Shown here: positions 26,439-35,336 of the stretch, piece after piece
Numbering within the stretch: the stretch's first letter is position 1
How the letters are laid out: the number at the start of each line of letters is the position of its first letter
NCBI GenBank assembly: GCA_020860245.1
Contig: JAJBUQ010000019.1
Span: forward strand, 1 to 64,000
Source: Rikenellaceae bacterium
GTDB lineage: Bacteria > Bacteroidota > Bacteroidia > Bacteroidales > Rikenellaceae
Direction of reading: 5' to 3'
Length of the DNA stretch: 64,000 nt
Made by a program: the position numbers and the translations under genes
The notes under the pieces: model-generated
Databases searched by the model: none
The model's input: only the letters and a program-made list of their open reading frames with translations
Told to the model about the DNA's origin: nothing

Positions 26439-27341
26439 CTACTCGTTCTTGAGCGGATGGTGTTTGAATACGCTCCTCTTGAGATCCTCGTTGTCGAGAT
26501 GTGTGTATATCTCCGTAGTTAATATCGATTCATGACCGAGCATATCCTGTACGACACGGATGTCCGCACCTCCCTGCATAAGATGCGTGGCAAAGGAATG
26601 CCGTAATGTGTGTGGGCTGATATTCTTATTTATTCCCGCCTTGAGCGCGGTCTCTTTAATAATATAGAAGATCATTACGCGTGTTAATTTTTTCCCTCTG
26701 TTATTGAGGAAAAGAAATTCACTGTTCTTGCCGTCCACTTCCAGCTTCCTCCTTTGATCGAGATACAAATCAATATATCTGTGTGCCTCTCTACTGACAG
26801 GTACAATGCGCTGCTTGTTTCCCTTGCCGATAACTCTAATATACCCTTCGGTAAGAAAGAGATCGGTTACACGAAGCTCTGTAAGTTCACTTACACGGAG
26901 TCCGCAGCTGTATAGTATCTCCAGGATGGCTCTGTTACGGTGTCCCTGCGGATGGCTAAGGTCAATCGCTTCAAGAAGCGCCGACACTTCCGGATAAGAG
27001 AGTACGTCCGGAAGTCTCCTTCCGATCTTGGGGTGGTCCACTAATTCCGTGGGGAGAGCGCTTATTTTGTCGTTAATAAGAAGAAAAATGAAAAAACTGT
27101 TTATTCCGCTCAATATCCGCGCCTGCGTGGAACGGTTTACCCCCTGGTCGTAAAGATTCGCAAGAAATTCTTCGATATGGCTTCGTTCCACTGATTCTGG
27201 TGTAACCTCGCCCGATATACCGTTATATTCCCGAAATCTTTTAATATCACGAATATACGCAGAAACCGTGTTGTCGGAGAGATTCTTCTCCAGTTTGAGA
27301 TATGCGTAATATTCCTTTATATATTCTTCCCACTGTTCCAT
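26439..27341 (-). CDS. xerD: Tyrosine recombinase XerD-type
   Basis: 300 residues, the usual XerC/D length. Site-specific recombinase that resolves chromosome dimers at dif together with its partner. It has an N-terminal SAM-like DNA-binding domain and a catalytic domain with all the key residues: Arg in SCGLRVSELTEL, Lys in GKGNKQRIVP, His-x-x-Arg in HTLRHSFATHL, His in LGHESI and the nucleophile Tyr in TTEIYTHL. XerD is more likely than XerC from sequence feel only. No dif-like site is seen nearby, so it is not obviously a mobile-element integrase. Confidence 0.9.
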   Translation of the reverse strand: MEQWEEYIKEYYAYLKLEKNLSDNTVSAYIRDIKRFREYNGISGEVTPESVERSHIEEFLANLYDQGVNRSTQARILSGINSFFIFLLINDKISALPTELVDHPKIGRRLPDVLSYPEVSALLEAIDLSHPQGHRNRAILEILYSCGLRVSELTELRVTDLFLTEGYIRVIGKGNKQRIVPVSREAHRYIDLYLDQRRKLEVDGKNSEFLFLNNRGKKLTRVMIFYIIKETALKAGINKNISPHTLRHSFATHLMQGGADIRVVQDMLGHESILTTEIYTHLDNEDLKRSVFKHHPLKNE

Positions 27342-27358
27342 ATATCCGAAAGTATTGT

Positions 27359-27366
27359 TATATTTG
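27359..27366 (+). promoter_or_regulatory. prmA promoter -7 box (TATATTTG)
   Basis: Consensus -7 element 44 bases before the prmA start, in the divergent gap with xerD. Confidence 0.45.
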
Positions 27367-27410
27367 TTATAACGGTATTATTAAACTGTTTTTAATTTCA
27401 GGTAAAATTA

Positions 27411-28256
27411 ATGAATTATATAGAATTTACGGTTGATATGCCTCCGAACGGAGACGAAAATTGTAGTGAAATACTTATTGCGGATCTTGCCGATCTCGGA
27501 TTCGAAAGTTTCACGGAAGAGGACGGTAAAGTGAAGGGATATGTCACCGAAGCGGATTACGGGTTATACGAAATAATGATCGACAATTATCTTGCGGATA
27601 CCGGATATAAGTACGATAAAAAATATATCGAGAACTCCACCAACTGGAATGCGCAATGGGAGTCGAATTTCCACCCGATCGATGTGGATGGCAGATGCTA
27701 TATCCGCGCTCCGTTCCACGAAGAGGCCGCCGGATACGAGTATATCGTGACTATAATGCCGAAGATGTCATTCGGAACAGGACACCATGCGACGACTCAT
27801 CTGATGATCGAAGCTATTCTCGACTCGGATCTCGCAGACTGCACCGTATTGAATATGGGCAGCGGTACAGGTGTTCTCGCGATACTTGCCATAATGGCAG
27901 GCGCGGATTCGGTCGATGCCATAGATATAGACGAATGGGCATACGAGAACTGTCGCGAGAATGCGGAGATAAATGATGCCTCGGATCGTATAAATATAAT
28001 GCTTGGAGATGCCTCTCTTCTTAAGGAACCCCGAAAGTACGATTTTATTTTTGCAAATATAAACCGGAATATTCTGCTTGCCGATATGGGTAAATATGCG
28101 GACTCATTAAAACCGGAAGGGGGATTATTCATGAGCGGATTCCTCGATATAGATTCCGGAAAAATATCGGACAAAGCGATAAATTTGGGATTGAAACCGA
28201 CGGACAAGAACCTCCGTGACGGATGGTGTATGATGAAGTTTATAAAAGTGAAATAA
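27411..28256 (+). CDS. prmA: Ribosomal protein L11 methyltransferase
   Basis: PrmA trimethylates ribosomal protein L11 using S-adenosylmethionine. 281 residues. An N-terminal L11-recognition domain is followed by the methyltransferase core: SFGTGHHATTHLMIE, the SAM loop NMGSGTGVLAI and FANINRNILL (NxN in place of NPPY). The SAM loop starts with Asn where Asp is usual. serB begins 2 bases after its stop, so they are co-translated. Confidence 0.93.
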   Translation: MNYIEFTVDMPPNGDENCSEILIADLADLGFESFTEEDGKVKGYVTEADYGLYEIMIDNYLADTGYKYDKKYIENSTNWNAQWESNFHPIDVDGRCYIRAPFHEEAAGYEYIVTIMPKMSFGTGHHATTHLMIEAILDSDLADCTVLNMGSGTGVLAILAIMAGADSVDAIDIDEWAYENCRENAEINDASDRINIMLGDASLLKEPRKYDFIFANINRNILLADMGKYADSLKPEGGLFMSGFLDIDSGKISDKAINLGLKPTDKNLRDGWCMMKFIKVK

Positions 28257-28258
28257 TT

Positions 28259-29476
28259 ATGGAAAAAAAAGTAGAAATAATTCAGATAAATATATCAGGA
28301 GAGGATAAACCCGGAGTAACTTCCGCTCTGACGCGCATACTTGCGGAGTACGACGCATTCATTCTTGACATAGGGCAGTCTAATATACACCAAACCCTGT
28401 CGATGGGTATACTGTTCAAAACGACTCAGAACAAAGCCGGCAATATAATGAAGGACCTGTTGTTTAAGGCTTACGAACTGGATATGAATATCCGTTTCAC
28501 GCCTATCTCTGAAGAGGAGTACGAGGAATGGGTCGGAATGCAGGGTAAAAACCGTTATATCATTACTTTGTTGGGACGCAAGCTGACTGCCAGGCAGATT
28601 GAAGAGGTTACGACAATCGTCGCTGATCAGGAGCTCAATATCGACTCTATAATAAGGCTGACAGGAAGGATTCCGCTCGACGAGAATGCCCGCGCGCCTA
28701 AATCCTGCGTTGAATTGTCTGTGAGGGGAACGCCGCGCGACAGAGCGGAAATTCAGCGTCGGTTCATGCAGTTATCCGTAGACTACGGTGTCGATGTATC
28801 GTTTCAGCTCGATGATATGTTCCGCAGGTGCCGAAGGCTTATATGCTTCGATATGGATTCTACGCTGATAGAGACCGAGGTAATCGACAAACTTGCCGAG
28901 AGGGCCGGGGTGGGCGATAAGGTCCGCGCGATAACAGAATCTGCAATGAGGGGGGAGATCGATTTTAACGAGAGTTTCAGACAGCGGATCGCTATGCTTA
29001 AAGGGCTCGATGTGTCCGTGATGCAGGAAATTGCCGACAATCTTCCTATAACCGAAGGCCTCGACAGGCTTATGGTTGTGCTCAAGAGGGTTGGATTCAA
29101 GACTGCGATTCTCTCCGGAGGATTCACCTATTTCGGTAATTACCTCAAACATAAATATGGGTTCGATTATGTGTATGCAAACGAATTGGAGGTTGTGGAC
29201 GGTAAACTTACAGGATGTCACGTGGGAGAGATAATCGACGGCAAACGGAAGGCGGAACTGTTAAAACTGATCGCTCAGGTCGAAAATGTGGATATCTTGC
29301 AGACCGTTGCCGTAGGCGATGGAGCAAATGATCTTCCGATGCTCGGCGAAGCAGGTTTGGGAATAGCGTTCCACGCCAAACCGAAGGTTATGGAGAATGC
29401 CGGCCAATCCCTCTCCACTATCGGACTCGACGGAATCCTGTACTTCCTCGGATTTAAGGATTCTTATATAAATTAA
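28259..29476 (+). CDS. serB: Phosphoserine phosphatase with two ACT-type domains
   Basis: Last step of serine synthesis: removes phosphate from O-phosphoserine. 405 residues from ATG 28259. Residues 1-190 form two ACT-like regulatory domains (QINISGEDKPGVTSALTRIL), which in relatives sense amino acids. The HAD phosphatase domain follows, with the nucleophile Asp in CFDMDSTLIETE, LSGGFTYF and VAVGDGANDLPML. A TAA-rich gap with small hairpins follows. Confidence 0.95.
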   Translation: MEKKVEIIQINISGEDKPGVTSALTRILAEYDAFILDIGQSNIHQTLSMGILFKTTQNKAGNIMKDLLFKAYELDMNIRFTPISEEEYEEWVGMQGKNRYIITLLGRKLTARQIEEVTTIVADQELNIDSIIRLTGRIPLDENARAPKSCVELSVRGTPRDRAEIQRRFMQLSVDYGVDVSFQLDDMFRRCRRLICFDMDSTLIETEVIDKLAERAGVGDKVRAITESAMRGEIDFNESFRQRIAMLKGLDVSVMQEIADNLPITEGLDRLMVVLKRVGFKTAILSGGFTYFGNYLKHKYGFDYVYANELEVVDGKLTGCHVGEIIDGKRKAELLKLIAQVENVDILQTVAVGDGANDLPMLGEAGLGIAFHAKPKVMENAGQSLSTIGLDGILYFLGFKDSYIN

Positions 29477-29788
29477 CTGCCCGACGGATTCCGGATACAA
29501 CCCGTCATTTATTCGAGTTTTCAGAATTTCAAGAACTATATTCTTATAATCGGAAGGTCGATTATAAAATTTCGCGCTATTGTAACTCTTACGGTAGGCT
29601 GATTACGGATGGCGCATTATAGAATTATACTGCCTGCCGTGATTTTTTTAATCGCCGTGGTTGCCTTCGGAGAAGACGAATAGTGCTATTCGTGTGGTTT
29701 ATTCCCGATTATTCGATAATTCTGCGGAGATTTATTCCGGTTTGCCAAATAAATCGGAGTTATCATAATTATAGTATCGGTACCGATT
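29477..29788. other. 312-base gap with three inverted repeats, serB/tonB convergence
   Basis: No confident gene. I see a perfect 9-bp stem (TTATAATCG, 29544-29552, paired with 29559-29567, loop GAAGGT), an 18-base near-perfect palindrome at 29676-29693 (ACGAATAG, TG, CTATTCGT), and a 12-bp palindrome ATCGGTACCGAT at 29776-29787 next to the tonB stop. None has a clear U-run, so terminator function is not assured. The gap also holds a possible 24-residue ORF at 29609-29683. Confidence 0.5.
29609..29683 (+). CDS. Possible 24-residue hydrophobic small protein
   Basis: ATG-to-TAG ORF beginning MAHYRIILP, with a hydrophobic middle (VIFLIAVVAFG) and an acidic end (EDE). A single membrane pass would be possible. 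The only support is its hydrophobic profile and the absence of another gene here; it may be a chance ORF. Confidence 0.2.
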   Translation: MAHYRIILPAVIFLIAVVAFGEDE

Positions 29789-30592
29789 TTATCTGATCCT
29801 GAAATTATAGGTGATGGTACCGACTTGCGATGGTGCCGCATCTTCGTCCACATTGAAGCGAGCCTTACGTGCAGCCCTCTCTGCAGCCTCTATAAGTGTG
29901 CGGTTTGTAGTGGTAGAACCGAGCGCCACTACCGATGTACTGACGACTTCTCCCTTCTGGTTTACCCTTATTTCTATAATTACACGACCCTCTTCGTTGG
30001 CAGTATAATCCGGAGGAGGAAGTGTGCCTATAAGCGATCTTCCACTAAGATTCCAGCGATCGCCGTCATTGCCTGTGCCGGTACCGCTTTGGCTGCCGTC
30101 CGTGCTGCCGACAAGATTACCCTGATTGCCTTCTCCCGTCGAGTCCCCTTGAGATTGGTTGCCGGAATCACTGCGTCCTGGAAACAGGGCGCGTTGATTT
30201 ACCTCTCGGGGCTGTTCCGCAGGTGTAGTCTCCTCTGTGGGCTTAGGCTGTTCGACCGGAGCCTGCCGTTCTTCTGGTTTGGGAGATTCCGGTTGTGCCT
30301 CCGCTATTACCGGTGCTTCTTCTATATCCTGAGTAAGAGTCTCTTGTTCCATCGATTGCGTTGGACTCGAACTGGATTCTACCGGAGCCGGGATCTCGTT
30401 CATATATAAGTCCTCGGTGCCGTATCCCGTATCCCCGTCGCCGAAGTCTATGAGAATGCCTTCCCCTTCCAATTCTACGGACTTCATGTTGAACGATACG
30501 AAAAAAATAAGAACCCCCCACAACGCAATGTATATGACCGTTGCGATGATTCCGGCAGTCCAGTTCTGTTTCTCGTCCGTATATTGGCGCAT
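29789..30592 (-). CDS. tonB: TonB-type energy transducer
   Basis: 267 residues. Residues ~15-35 form an N-terminal membrane anchor (IIATVIYIALWGVLIFFVSF). Residues ~60-160 form a Pro/Glu/Gln-rich periplasm-spanning stretch, and the C-terminal TonB domain (GRVIIEIRVNQKGEVVSTSV) contacts TonB-dependent receptors. With ExbB and ExbD directly upstream it forms the complex that passes proton-motive force to the outer membrane. Its start abuts the exbD stop without a gap. Confidence 0.88.
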   Translation of the reverse strand: MRQYTDEKQNWTAGIIATVIYIALWGVLIFFVSFNMKSVELEGEGILIDFGDGDTGYGTEDLYMNEIPAPVESSSSPTQSMEQETLTQDIEEAPVIAEAQPESPKPEERQAPVEQPKPTEETTPAEQPREVNQRALFPGRSDSGNQSQGDSTGEGNQGNLVGSTDGSQSGTGTGNDGDRWNLSGRSLIGTLPPPDYTANEEGRVIIEIRVNQKGEVVSTSVVALGSTTTNRTLIEAAERAARKARFNVDEDAAPSQVGTITYNFRIR

Positions 30593-30985
30593 TTACTTGG
30601 GAGTTGTGGCTAAGATAAGCTTATATTTGTTGTTATTTGCGATAACCATAACCTTGACGATCTCTCCGATAGGTACGGATTCATCCGAATGGAGCGAGAT
30701 GGTAGGGTCCTCCACACCTTCCATTTTTACCCGCAGGGTCTCCTCCAGTTTATCGAACGGTACAGGAGTAAGCTCTACGTAATAGTTAAGATCGTTGGTT
30801 ATGGATACTGTGGTGTATGGTTTGTCGGATATTATGTTGCTGCTCTTAGGCAAGGTAAGTTTCAAAGCATTAGGGCTTATCAACGTAGTGGTTACCATAA
30901 AGAATATAAGCAGCAGGAAGATCATGTCGGTCATCGAAGCCGAACCGAATGAACTCTCCACTTTTGATCCTCTCTTGATTGCCAT
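30593..30985 (-). CDS. exbD: ExbD/TolR-family biopolymer transport protein
   Basis: 130 residues. A membrane helix at residues ~18-38 (MTDMIFLLLIFFMVTTTLIS) contains the conserved Asp19 proton-relay residue, and a periplasmic domain follows. Immediately upstream of tonB (adjacent) and 11 bases downstream of exbB. Only one exbD is present; many Bacteroidetes have two in tandem. Confidence 0.93.
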   Translation of the reverse strand: MAIKRGSKVESSFGSASMTDMIFLLLIFFMVTTTLISPNALKLTLPKSSNIISDKPYTTVSITNDLNYYVELTPVPFDKLEETLRVKMEGVEDPTISLHSDESVPIGEIVKVMVIANNNKYKLILATTPK

Positions 30986-30996
30986 AGATTTTTAAT

Positions 30997-31701
30997 TTAT
31001 CGTTTGTCTACTGGTTGGTTCAAGAGATCCATGAACGCTATCGAATTGACCTCCATCTGAAATACCAGGCGTTCGATGCGCGCGACGAGATAATTGTAGC
31101 CGAAGAAGGCCGGTATACCGACGATAAGACCTGCGACGGTGGTTATCATTGCCGTATACATACCGCTGGATAACATTCCTATATCGATCGCTCCGCCTGC
31201 CTGAGACATATTCATAAAGGCGATTACCATACCTATTACCGTACCTAAAAATCCGATCATTGGCGCTCCTTCCGCAATCGTCGCCAGGAACGGAAGACCG
31301 TTCTCCAATTTTGAAACTTCCAGGTTCGCCACATTCTCGATTGATGACTGTACGTCGTTGAGCGGACGTCCGATGCGTTCGATACCTTTCTCTATCATCC
31401 TTGCGATAGGGGTGTCGGTATTTTTACAAAGTTGTACCGCGGAGTTTATTTTGCCTTCATAGATATCTTCGCGGATGTTGTTGATAAAATTCGAATCGAA
31501 GTTCATAGCCTTCCTTATCGCCATGTATCGTTCGACAAAGATATATATCGATGCTGCTCCAAGAAGAGCAAGAGGTATCATCAGCCAACCTCCCGCGACC
31601 ACTAATTCTCCAAAACTCATTATTCCCGACTTATCCGCTGTCTGCGCGGTTATCTGCTCCAGAAGCTCGGCAGCGTCGGTAGTTTGCAAAAAGATATTCA
31701 T
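30997..31701 (-). CDS. exbB: ExbB/TolQ/MotA-family proton channel protein
   Basis: 234 residues from ATG 31701. Three membrane helices are seen (LVVAGGWLMIPLALLGAASI, then APMIGFLGTVIGMVIAFMNM, then ALITTVAGLIVGIPAFFGYN-like). ExbB forms the proton channel with ExbD. The longer frame to 31992 includes ~97 residues upstream that run through the promoter and into the next gene, so it is rejected. The -7/-33 promoter at 31734-31764 supports this start. Confidence 0.93.
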   Translation of the reverse strand: MNIFLQTTDAAELLEQITAQTADKSGIMSFGELVVAGGWLMIPLALLGAASIYIFVERYMAIRKAMNFDSNFINNIREDIYEGKINSAVQLCKNTDTPIARMIEKGIERIGRPLNDVQSSIENVANLEVSKLENGLPFLATIAEGAPMIGFLGTVIGMVIAFMNMSQAGGAIDIGMLSSGMYTAMITTVAGLIVGIPAFFGYNYLVARIERLVFQMEVNSIAFMDLLNQPVDKR

Positions 31702-31733
31702 AATTAAACAGTTATTATTTTTAGAAACCCATG

Positions 31734-31764
31734 CAAATCTATAAGTTTTTGTCCAAATCTCAAA
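31734..31764 (-). promoter_or_regulatory. exbB promoter (TTTG-N19-TAGATTTG)
   Basis: On the minus strand, TTTG (31761-31764) and TAGATTTG (31734-31741) are 19 bases apart, a full consensus. The start codon at 31701 lies 33 bases downstream. Confidence 0.65.
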
Positions 31765-31806
31765 ACAGATATTCCATTGGATTTTCGTTAAACCGGTTAA
31801 AAAACT

Positions 31807-31814
31807 TAAATTTG
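31807..31814 (+). promoter_or_regulatory. Promoter -7 box (TAAATTTG) for DUF4271
   Basis: Consensus -7 element ten bases before the ATG at 31825, so the leader is a few bases or none. Confidence 0.45.
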
Positions 31815-31824
31815 CACGATTAAA

Positions 31825-32700
31825 ATGAATAGGATTATAAGTAGTTCGATGGAAGCGATTCTGAATCAAAATAATGTATATCTTAGAGATAGCTCCGCTA
31901 TGATTCCGGAATTGATTGTTCCTGAGATTCTTATGACTAAAAATCGGGAAGCTGTATTCGGTACCGAAGCCATGCCGAACTACGATATACACTATGAGGG
32001 AGAAGCTTATGAGGCTTCGCGCGACCAGTATTATAATTCGATTATATTTTCATCCTTGCTGTTCGTGCTTTTTATTTTTTCCGCATATTCCGTATATAGA
32101 TTCCGGGATCAGTTTCCGTTATTGGTAAAATATTTCTTTTCGATGCGCGATCCTGCCGATATTGTGGAAGATCAGGGTGTTACGTTCAGATACTTTGTTA
32201 ATACTTTAAATTTTATAGGATTTTTTGCGTCAGTAGCGTACGTAATGAAATTAATAATGATTTTTTACGGAGCGATTGGATTATCCTTGGTAAATCTCTA
32301 TGACGGATATATGATTTTAGTGGCAACAGCAGCGTTGCTAACGGTTTTCTTATATAGATTCATCATACATAAGGCCGTAGTTCTTGTTGCAATGGACGGA
32401 CGAAATATCGCTGAACTGATATTTTATAATAAAATCATATTTGCATTCTGTACGGTTTTGTATATGCCGTTTGTTCTTTCATTCGGTTATTTAGGCGAAC
32501 AATTTACTGCATATGCGCAAGTTATCCTGTTATGGATACCTGTGATCTTTATGATATATCACGGATTTAAGACATATAGATTCTTTATTGTTAGAAAATT
32601 TTCAATTTTCCAGTGGTTTTTGTACCTTTGCGGCGTGGAAATTTTACCGATCAGTTTTTTTATACTGTCGGTATCGAGGGGTTTAGAATTAAATTTTTGA
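31825..32700 (+). CDS. DUF4271 membrane protein
   Basis: 291 residues with about seven membrane helices in the C-terminal 230 residues (YYNSIIFSSLLFVLFIFSAY at the first). This is DUF4271, a Bacteroidetes family that very often precedes hemD. Its function is unknown; the context suggests a link to haem synthesis or envelope work. It ends 3 bases before the hemD start and heads a four-gene unit. Confidence 0.83.
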   Translation: MNRIISSSMEAILNQNNVYLRDSSAMIPELIVPEILMTKNREAVFGTEAMPNYDIHYEGEAYEASRDQYYNSIIFSSLLFVLFIFSAYSVYRFRDQFPLLVKYFFSMRDPADIVEDQGVTFRYFVNTLNFIGFFASVAYVMKLIMIFYGAIGLSLVNLYDGYMILVATAALLTVFLYRFIIHKAVVLVAMDGRNIAELIFYNKIIFAFCTVLYMPFVLSFGYLGEQFTAYAQVILLWIPVIFMIYHGFKTYRFFIVRKFSIFQWFLYLCGVEILPISFFILSVSRGLELNF

Positions 32701-32703
32701 GTT

Positions 32704-33636
32704 TTGAAGGTAAATAAAATACTTGTTTCCCAACCCGCTCCGGCGGCTATCGAACGCTCTCCCTTTCAGGAGCTTATCACAAAATACGGAGTCTCGGTCG
32801 ATTTTCAGCCGTTTATAAGGGTAGAGCGCGTAAGCGTTAAAGAATTCCGATCCCAGCGAGTGGATATCCTTGCTCATACGGCGATAATTTTTACAAACCG
32901 ATCCTCTGTCGATCATTTTTTCCAAATATGCGAAGAGACGCGGGTAAGCATCCCTGAGACTATGAAATATTTTTGTGTCACGGAAGCCGTAGCCCTCTAT
33001 CTTCAAAAATACATCGTATATAGAAAAAGAAAAATATTCTTCGGCAAAGCGGTGTTTGCAGACCTCGTGGATATTATAGTTAAGCATAAAGAAGAAAAAT
33101 TTCTTCTGCCGCTCCCGGATCCGCATAAATCGGAGATTCCTGCAACTCTGGACAAACATAAACTCAAACATACCAAACTGATTCTCTCGCATACGGTCAG
33201 CAACGATATAAACGGAATCGATATTCGAGAATACAATGTGGTGGTATTTTATAGTCCTCTGGAGGTCGCTACTTTGAAATCTACGTATCCCGAGCTGCCT
33301 GAGACGGTGAGGATTGCTGCGTTCGGTAACGGAACAGCACTTGCAGTGGCGGATCACGGCTATAACCTCAGTGTTATAGCCCCTACGCCTGAATCTTCCT
33401 CGATGGTAAATGCGATAGATAAATTTATCCAAAAACTTCAGTCCGGTGAGAATGCAGGGTACGTATCGATAGAAAAAAAAGAAGCGTCTCCATCCGTGGA
33501 CAATCCCGCTGCAAAAAAATTGTCAAAAAAAACGGTTAAATCTAAAGTTACTGCAAAAACTACCGATAAAAAATCCGATATAAAAAAATCCACCGGAACA
33601 GTAAAAAAAGCACCGATCAAAAGTAAATCAGCATAA
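32704..33636 (+). CDS. hemD: Uroporphyrinogen-III synthase with Lys-rich tail
   Basis: HemD turns hydroxymethylbilane into uroporphyrinogen III in the haem pathway. 310 residues; about residues 1-250 form the two-lobed synthase (KVNKILVSQPAPAAIER at the start, HTAIIFTNRSSVDHFF and PETVRIAAFGNGTALAV later). Residues ~260-310 are a low-complexity Lys/Thr/Ser tail with 15 Lys in 51, unlike the normal ~250-residue enzyme and reminiscent of a histone H1-type tail. The start is TTG. The stop is directly followed by the rnpA TTG start. Confidence 0.88.
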   Translation: MKVNKILVSQPAPAAIERSPFQELITKYGVSVDFQPFIRVERVSVKEFRSQRVDILAHTAIIFTNRSSVDHFFQICEETRVSIPETMKYFCVTEAVALYLQKYIVYRKRKIFFGKAVFADLVDIIVKHKEEKFLLPLPDPHKSEIPATLDKHKLKHTKLILSHTVSNDINGIDIREYNVVVFYSPLEVATLKSTYPELPETVRIAAFGNGTALAVADHGYNLSVIAPTPESSSMVNAIDKFIQKLQSGENAGYVSIEKKEASPSVDNPAAKKLSKKTVKSKVTAKTTDKKSDIKKSTGTVKKAPIKSKSA

Positions 33637-34080
33637 TTGAAATTAACGGATAATACCTTTGGTAAGAGGCATAAACTCTGCAATAAGACACTGTTGGAAC
33701 AGTTATTTGCCGACGGAGCTTCAGTTTCTATGTTCTCATATCCGTTCCGATTGGTTTATATGCTGACGGATCCTGATCCGGATAGCGAGAATGTACAGGT
33801 GGTAATTACCGTAAGTAAACGCAACCATAAACGTGCAGTAGACCGCAATCTCATAAAACGAAGAATACGGGAGGCTTACCGGATAAATAAATCACTGTGG
33901 CATACGAACCGCGACGGATCGTTCGTTATTGACGGTAAACGTGTACTTGTCGCTTTTGTTTATACATCAAAGGATATTCTCGATTTTAAAACCATAGAAA
34001 ATGGAATCCGGAAGGGAATCAGGTCGATTTGTAAAAATATCGAAAAAAATAGCGGTATTCCCGTTCGTGACGCTGATTAA
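33637..34080 (+). CDS. rnpA: Ribonuclease P protein component
   Basis: RnpA binds RNase P RNA and helps trim the 5' ends of pre-tRNA. 147 residues. The RNR-type motif is present as [22 protein letters not shown] start immediately follows the hemD stop, with no gap, suggesting translational coupling. Its last 80 bases overlap yidD in another frame. The cluster hemD-rnpA-yidD differs from the dnaA-rpmH-rnpA order of other phyla. Confidence 0.93.
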   Translation: MKLTDNTFGKRHKLCNKTLLEQLFADGASVSMFSYPFRLVYMLTDPDPDSENVQVVITVSKRNHKRAVDRNLIKRRIREAYRINKSLWHTNRDGSFVIDGKRVLVAFVYTSKDILDFKTIENGIRKGIRSICKNIEKNSGIPVRDAD

Positions 34081-34261
34081 ATTTTATCAGAATTTCATAT
34101 CTCCGTTTACACCTGCTGCCTGTCGTTATACCCCTACTTGTTCGCAGTATTCGCTCGAAGCATTCAAAAAATACGGAATATTCAGAGGTATGTACCTATC
34201 GGTTAAAAGAATTCTTTCATGTCACCCATGGGGAGGGAGCGGACACGACCCTGTCCCGTAA
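34001..34261 (+). CDS. yidD: Membrane protein insertion efficiency factor YidD
   Basis: 86 residues. YidD aids YidC-dependent membrane insertion. The family core is intact: [20 protein letters not shown], then [13 protein letters not shown] and [15 protein letters not shown]. It begins inside rnpA (80-base overlap), as often seen. A later start is possible. Confidence 0.9.
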   Translation: MESGRESGRFVKISKKIAVFPFVTLIKFYQNFISPFTPAACRYTPTCSQYSLEAFKKYGIFRGMYLSVKRILSCHPWGGSGHDPVP

Positions 34262-34324
34262 AAACTATTTAGGGATCTCGTTCGATTTAACTTCTGCCGT
34301 CGATAAGGGAGGAGTATTCCGGAT

Positions 34325-34353
34325 AAAAAATCCTGCCCGGAGGCAGGATTTTT
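34325..34353. terminator. Terminator between yidD and the GH43 gene
   Basis: AAAAATCCTGCC pairs with GGCAGGATTTTT over a 4-base loop (CGGA). It can act both ways; on the minus strand it overlaps the stop codon of the GH43 gene (34352-34354). Confidence 0.85.
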
Positions 34354-35326
34354 AATGATATGCTTTGAGTATTTTTCCGGTATTCTCCATCGTAGGCCAA
34401 CCGTCGTTATCGATGTAAACAGGTTTGATGTTCAGCAGCGAGGCCCCGTCCGCAGATCTCGTATAGGCGTGGTAAACTATATAGGTGGTATCTCCTTCTG
34501 TAAAGAATCTGTTATGGCCTCGACCCGGTTCTTCGTAGTCTCCTTCAAGGAACATCGTGAAGTGATTGTCCACCCAGCTCTCGCCCTCCTTGTTAAGATA
34601 AGGGCCTTTGATATCTTTCGATCTGCCCATAACAATGTGGTAAGTGCTCTCTATTCCCGCGCAGCATTTGCCACGCGATGCGAAAATATAATAGTATCCG
34701 TCGTGTTTAATAAGGAATACACCCTCGCCTAAGGACGTTGTTAATACAGTTACATCCGGATTTTTTTCATCAAGCAGTTTGCCTGTATCCGGATCGAGTT
34801 CCACCAGTCTGAGCCCCGCCTTATATGATCCGTAGAGAAGATAAACCCTGCCGTCCTCATCTACGAATACATTGGGGTCTATTACATTAACACCTTCGCC
34901 GCCGTTCCTGAAATCTATGATCTTGCCTTCATCCACCCATTTGTAGTCCGGAGATTCCGGATCGAGAGTGGTGTTGGTCGCAAGTCCGATGCTGGAATTG
35001 AAGTTCATCCATGCGGACACGGAATAATACAGGTAATATTTGCCGTTCCTGTAATGAATATCCGGCGCCCAAAGATGTCCCTTCTGTTCCGGTATATCGT
35101 CCTTATGCCACGAAGGGAGTTCACCGCGCTTAAACACGGATTCTTCCTTCTTCCAGTTTACCATGTCTTTGGAACTCTTGACATCGATCCCGTTGCCCGT
35201 GCTGAAAATATAATATGTGTCCCCCTCTTTTATCATTACAGGGTCGTGCACAGGTACGTTCGAAGGCTGTGCAAAGAATGGTACGGAGATCAGGACCGCC
35301 AATATTGTCAAAAATATTTTTTTCAT
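34352..35326 (-). CDS. GH43-type arabinanase-like glycosidase, exported
   Basis: 324 residues with a signal peptide (to FFAQ). Five-bladed beta-propeller family GH43, close to endo-1,5-alpha-L-arabinanases. Base Asp28 lies in VHDPVMIKEGDTYYIF. A second Asp is in VIDPNVFVDEDGRVYLLYG and the acid Glu in GEGVFLIKHDGYYYIFASRG. It cleaves arabinan side chains of pectin or related sugars. It is the last gene after metG and ilvE and starts 10 bases after the ilvE stop, an odd place for a glycosidase. Confidence 0.88.
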   Translation of the reverse strand: MKKIFLTILAVLISVPFFAQPSNVPVHDPVMIKEGDTYYIFSTGNGIDVKSSKDMVNWKKEESVFKRGELPSWHKDDIPEQKGHLWAPDIHYRNGKYYLYYSVSAWMNFNSSIGLATNTTLDPESPDYKWVDEGKIIDFRNGGEGVNVIDPNVFVDEDGRVYLLYGSYKAGLRLVELDPDTGKLLDEKNPDVTVLTTSLGEGVFLIKHDGYYYIFASRGKCCAGIESTYHIVMGRSKDIKGPYLNKEGESWVDNHFTMFLEGDYEEPGRGHNRFFTEGDTTYIVYHAYTRSADGASLLNIKPVYIDNDGWPTMENTGKILKAYH

Positions 35327-35336
35327 ATACGGTAAG

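Noticed and set aside
26439..27341. XerD as integrase of a mobile element
   Set aside because: Neighbours are housekeeping genes, no direct repeats or tRNA flank it, and the length and motifs fit Xer.
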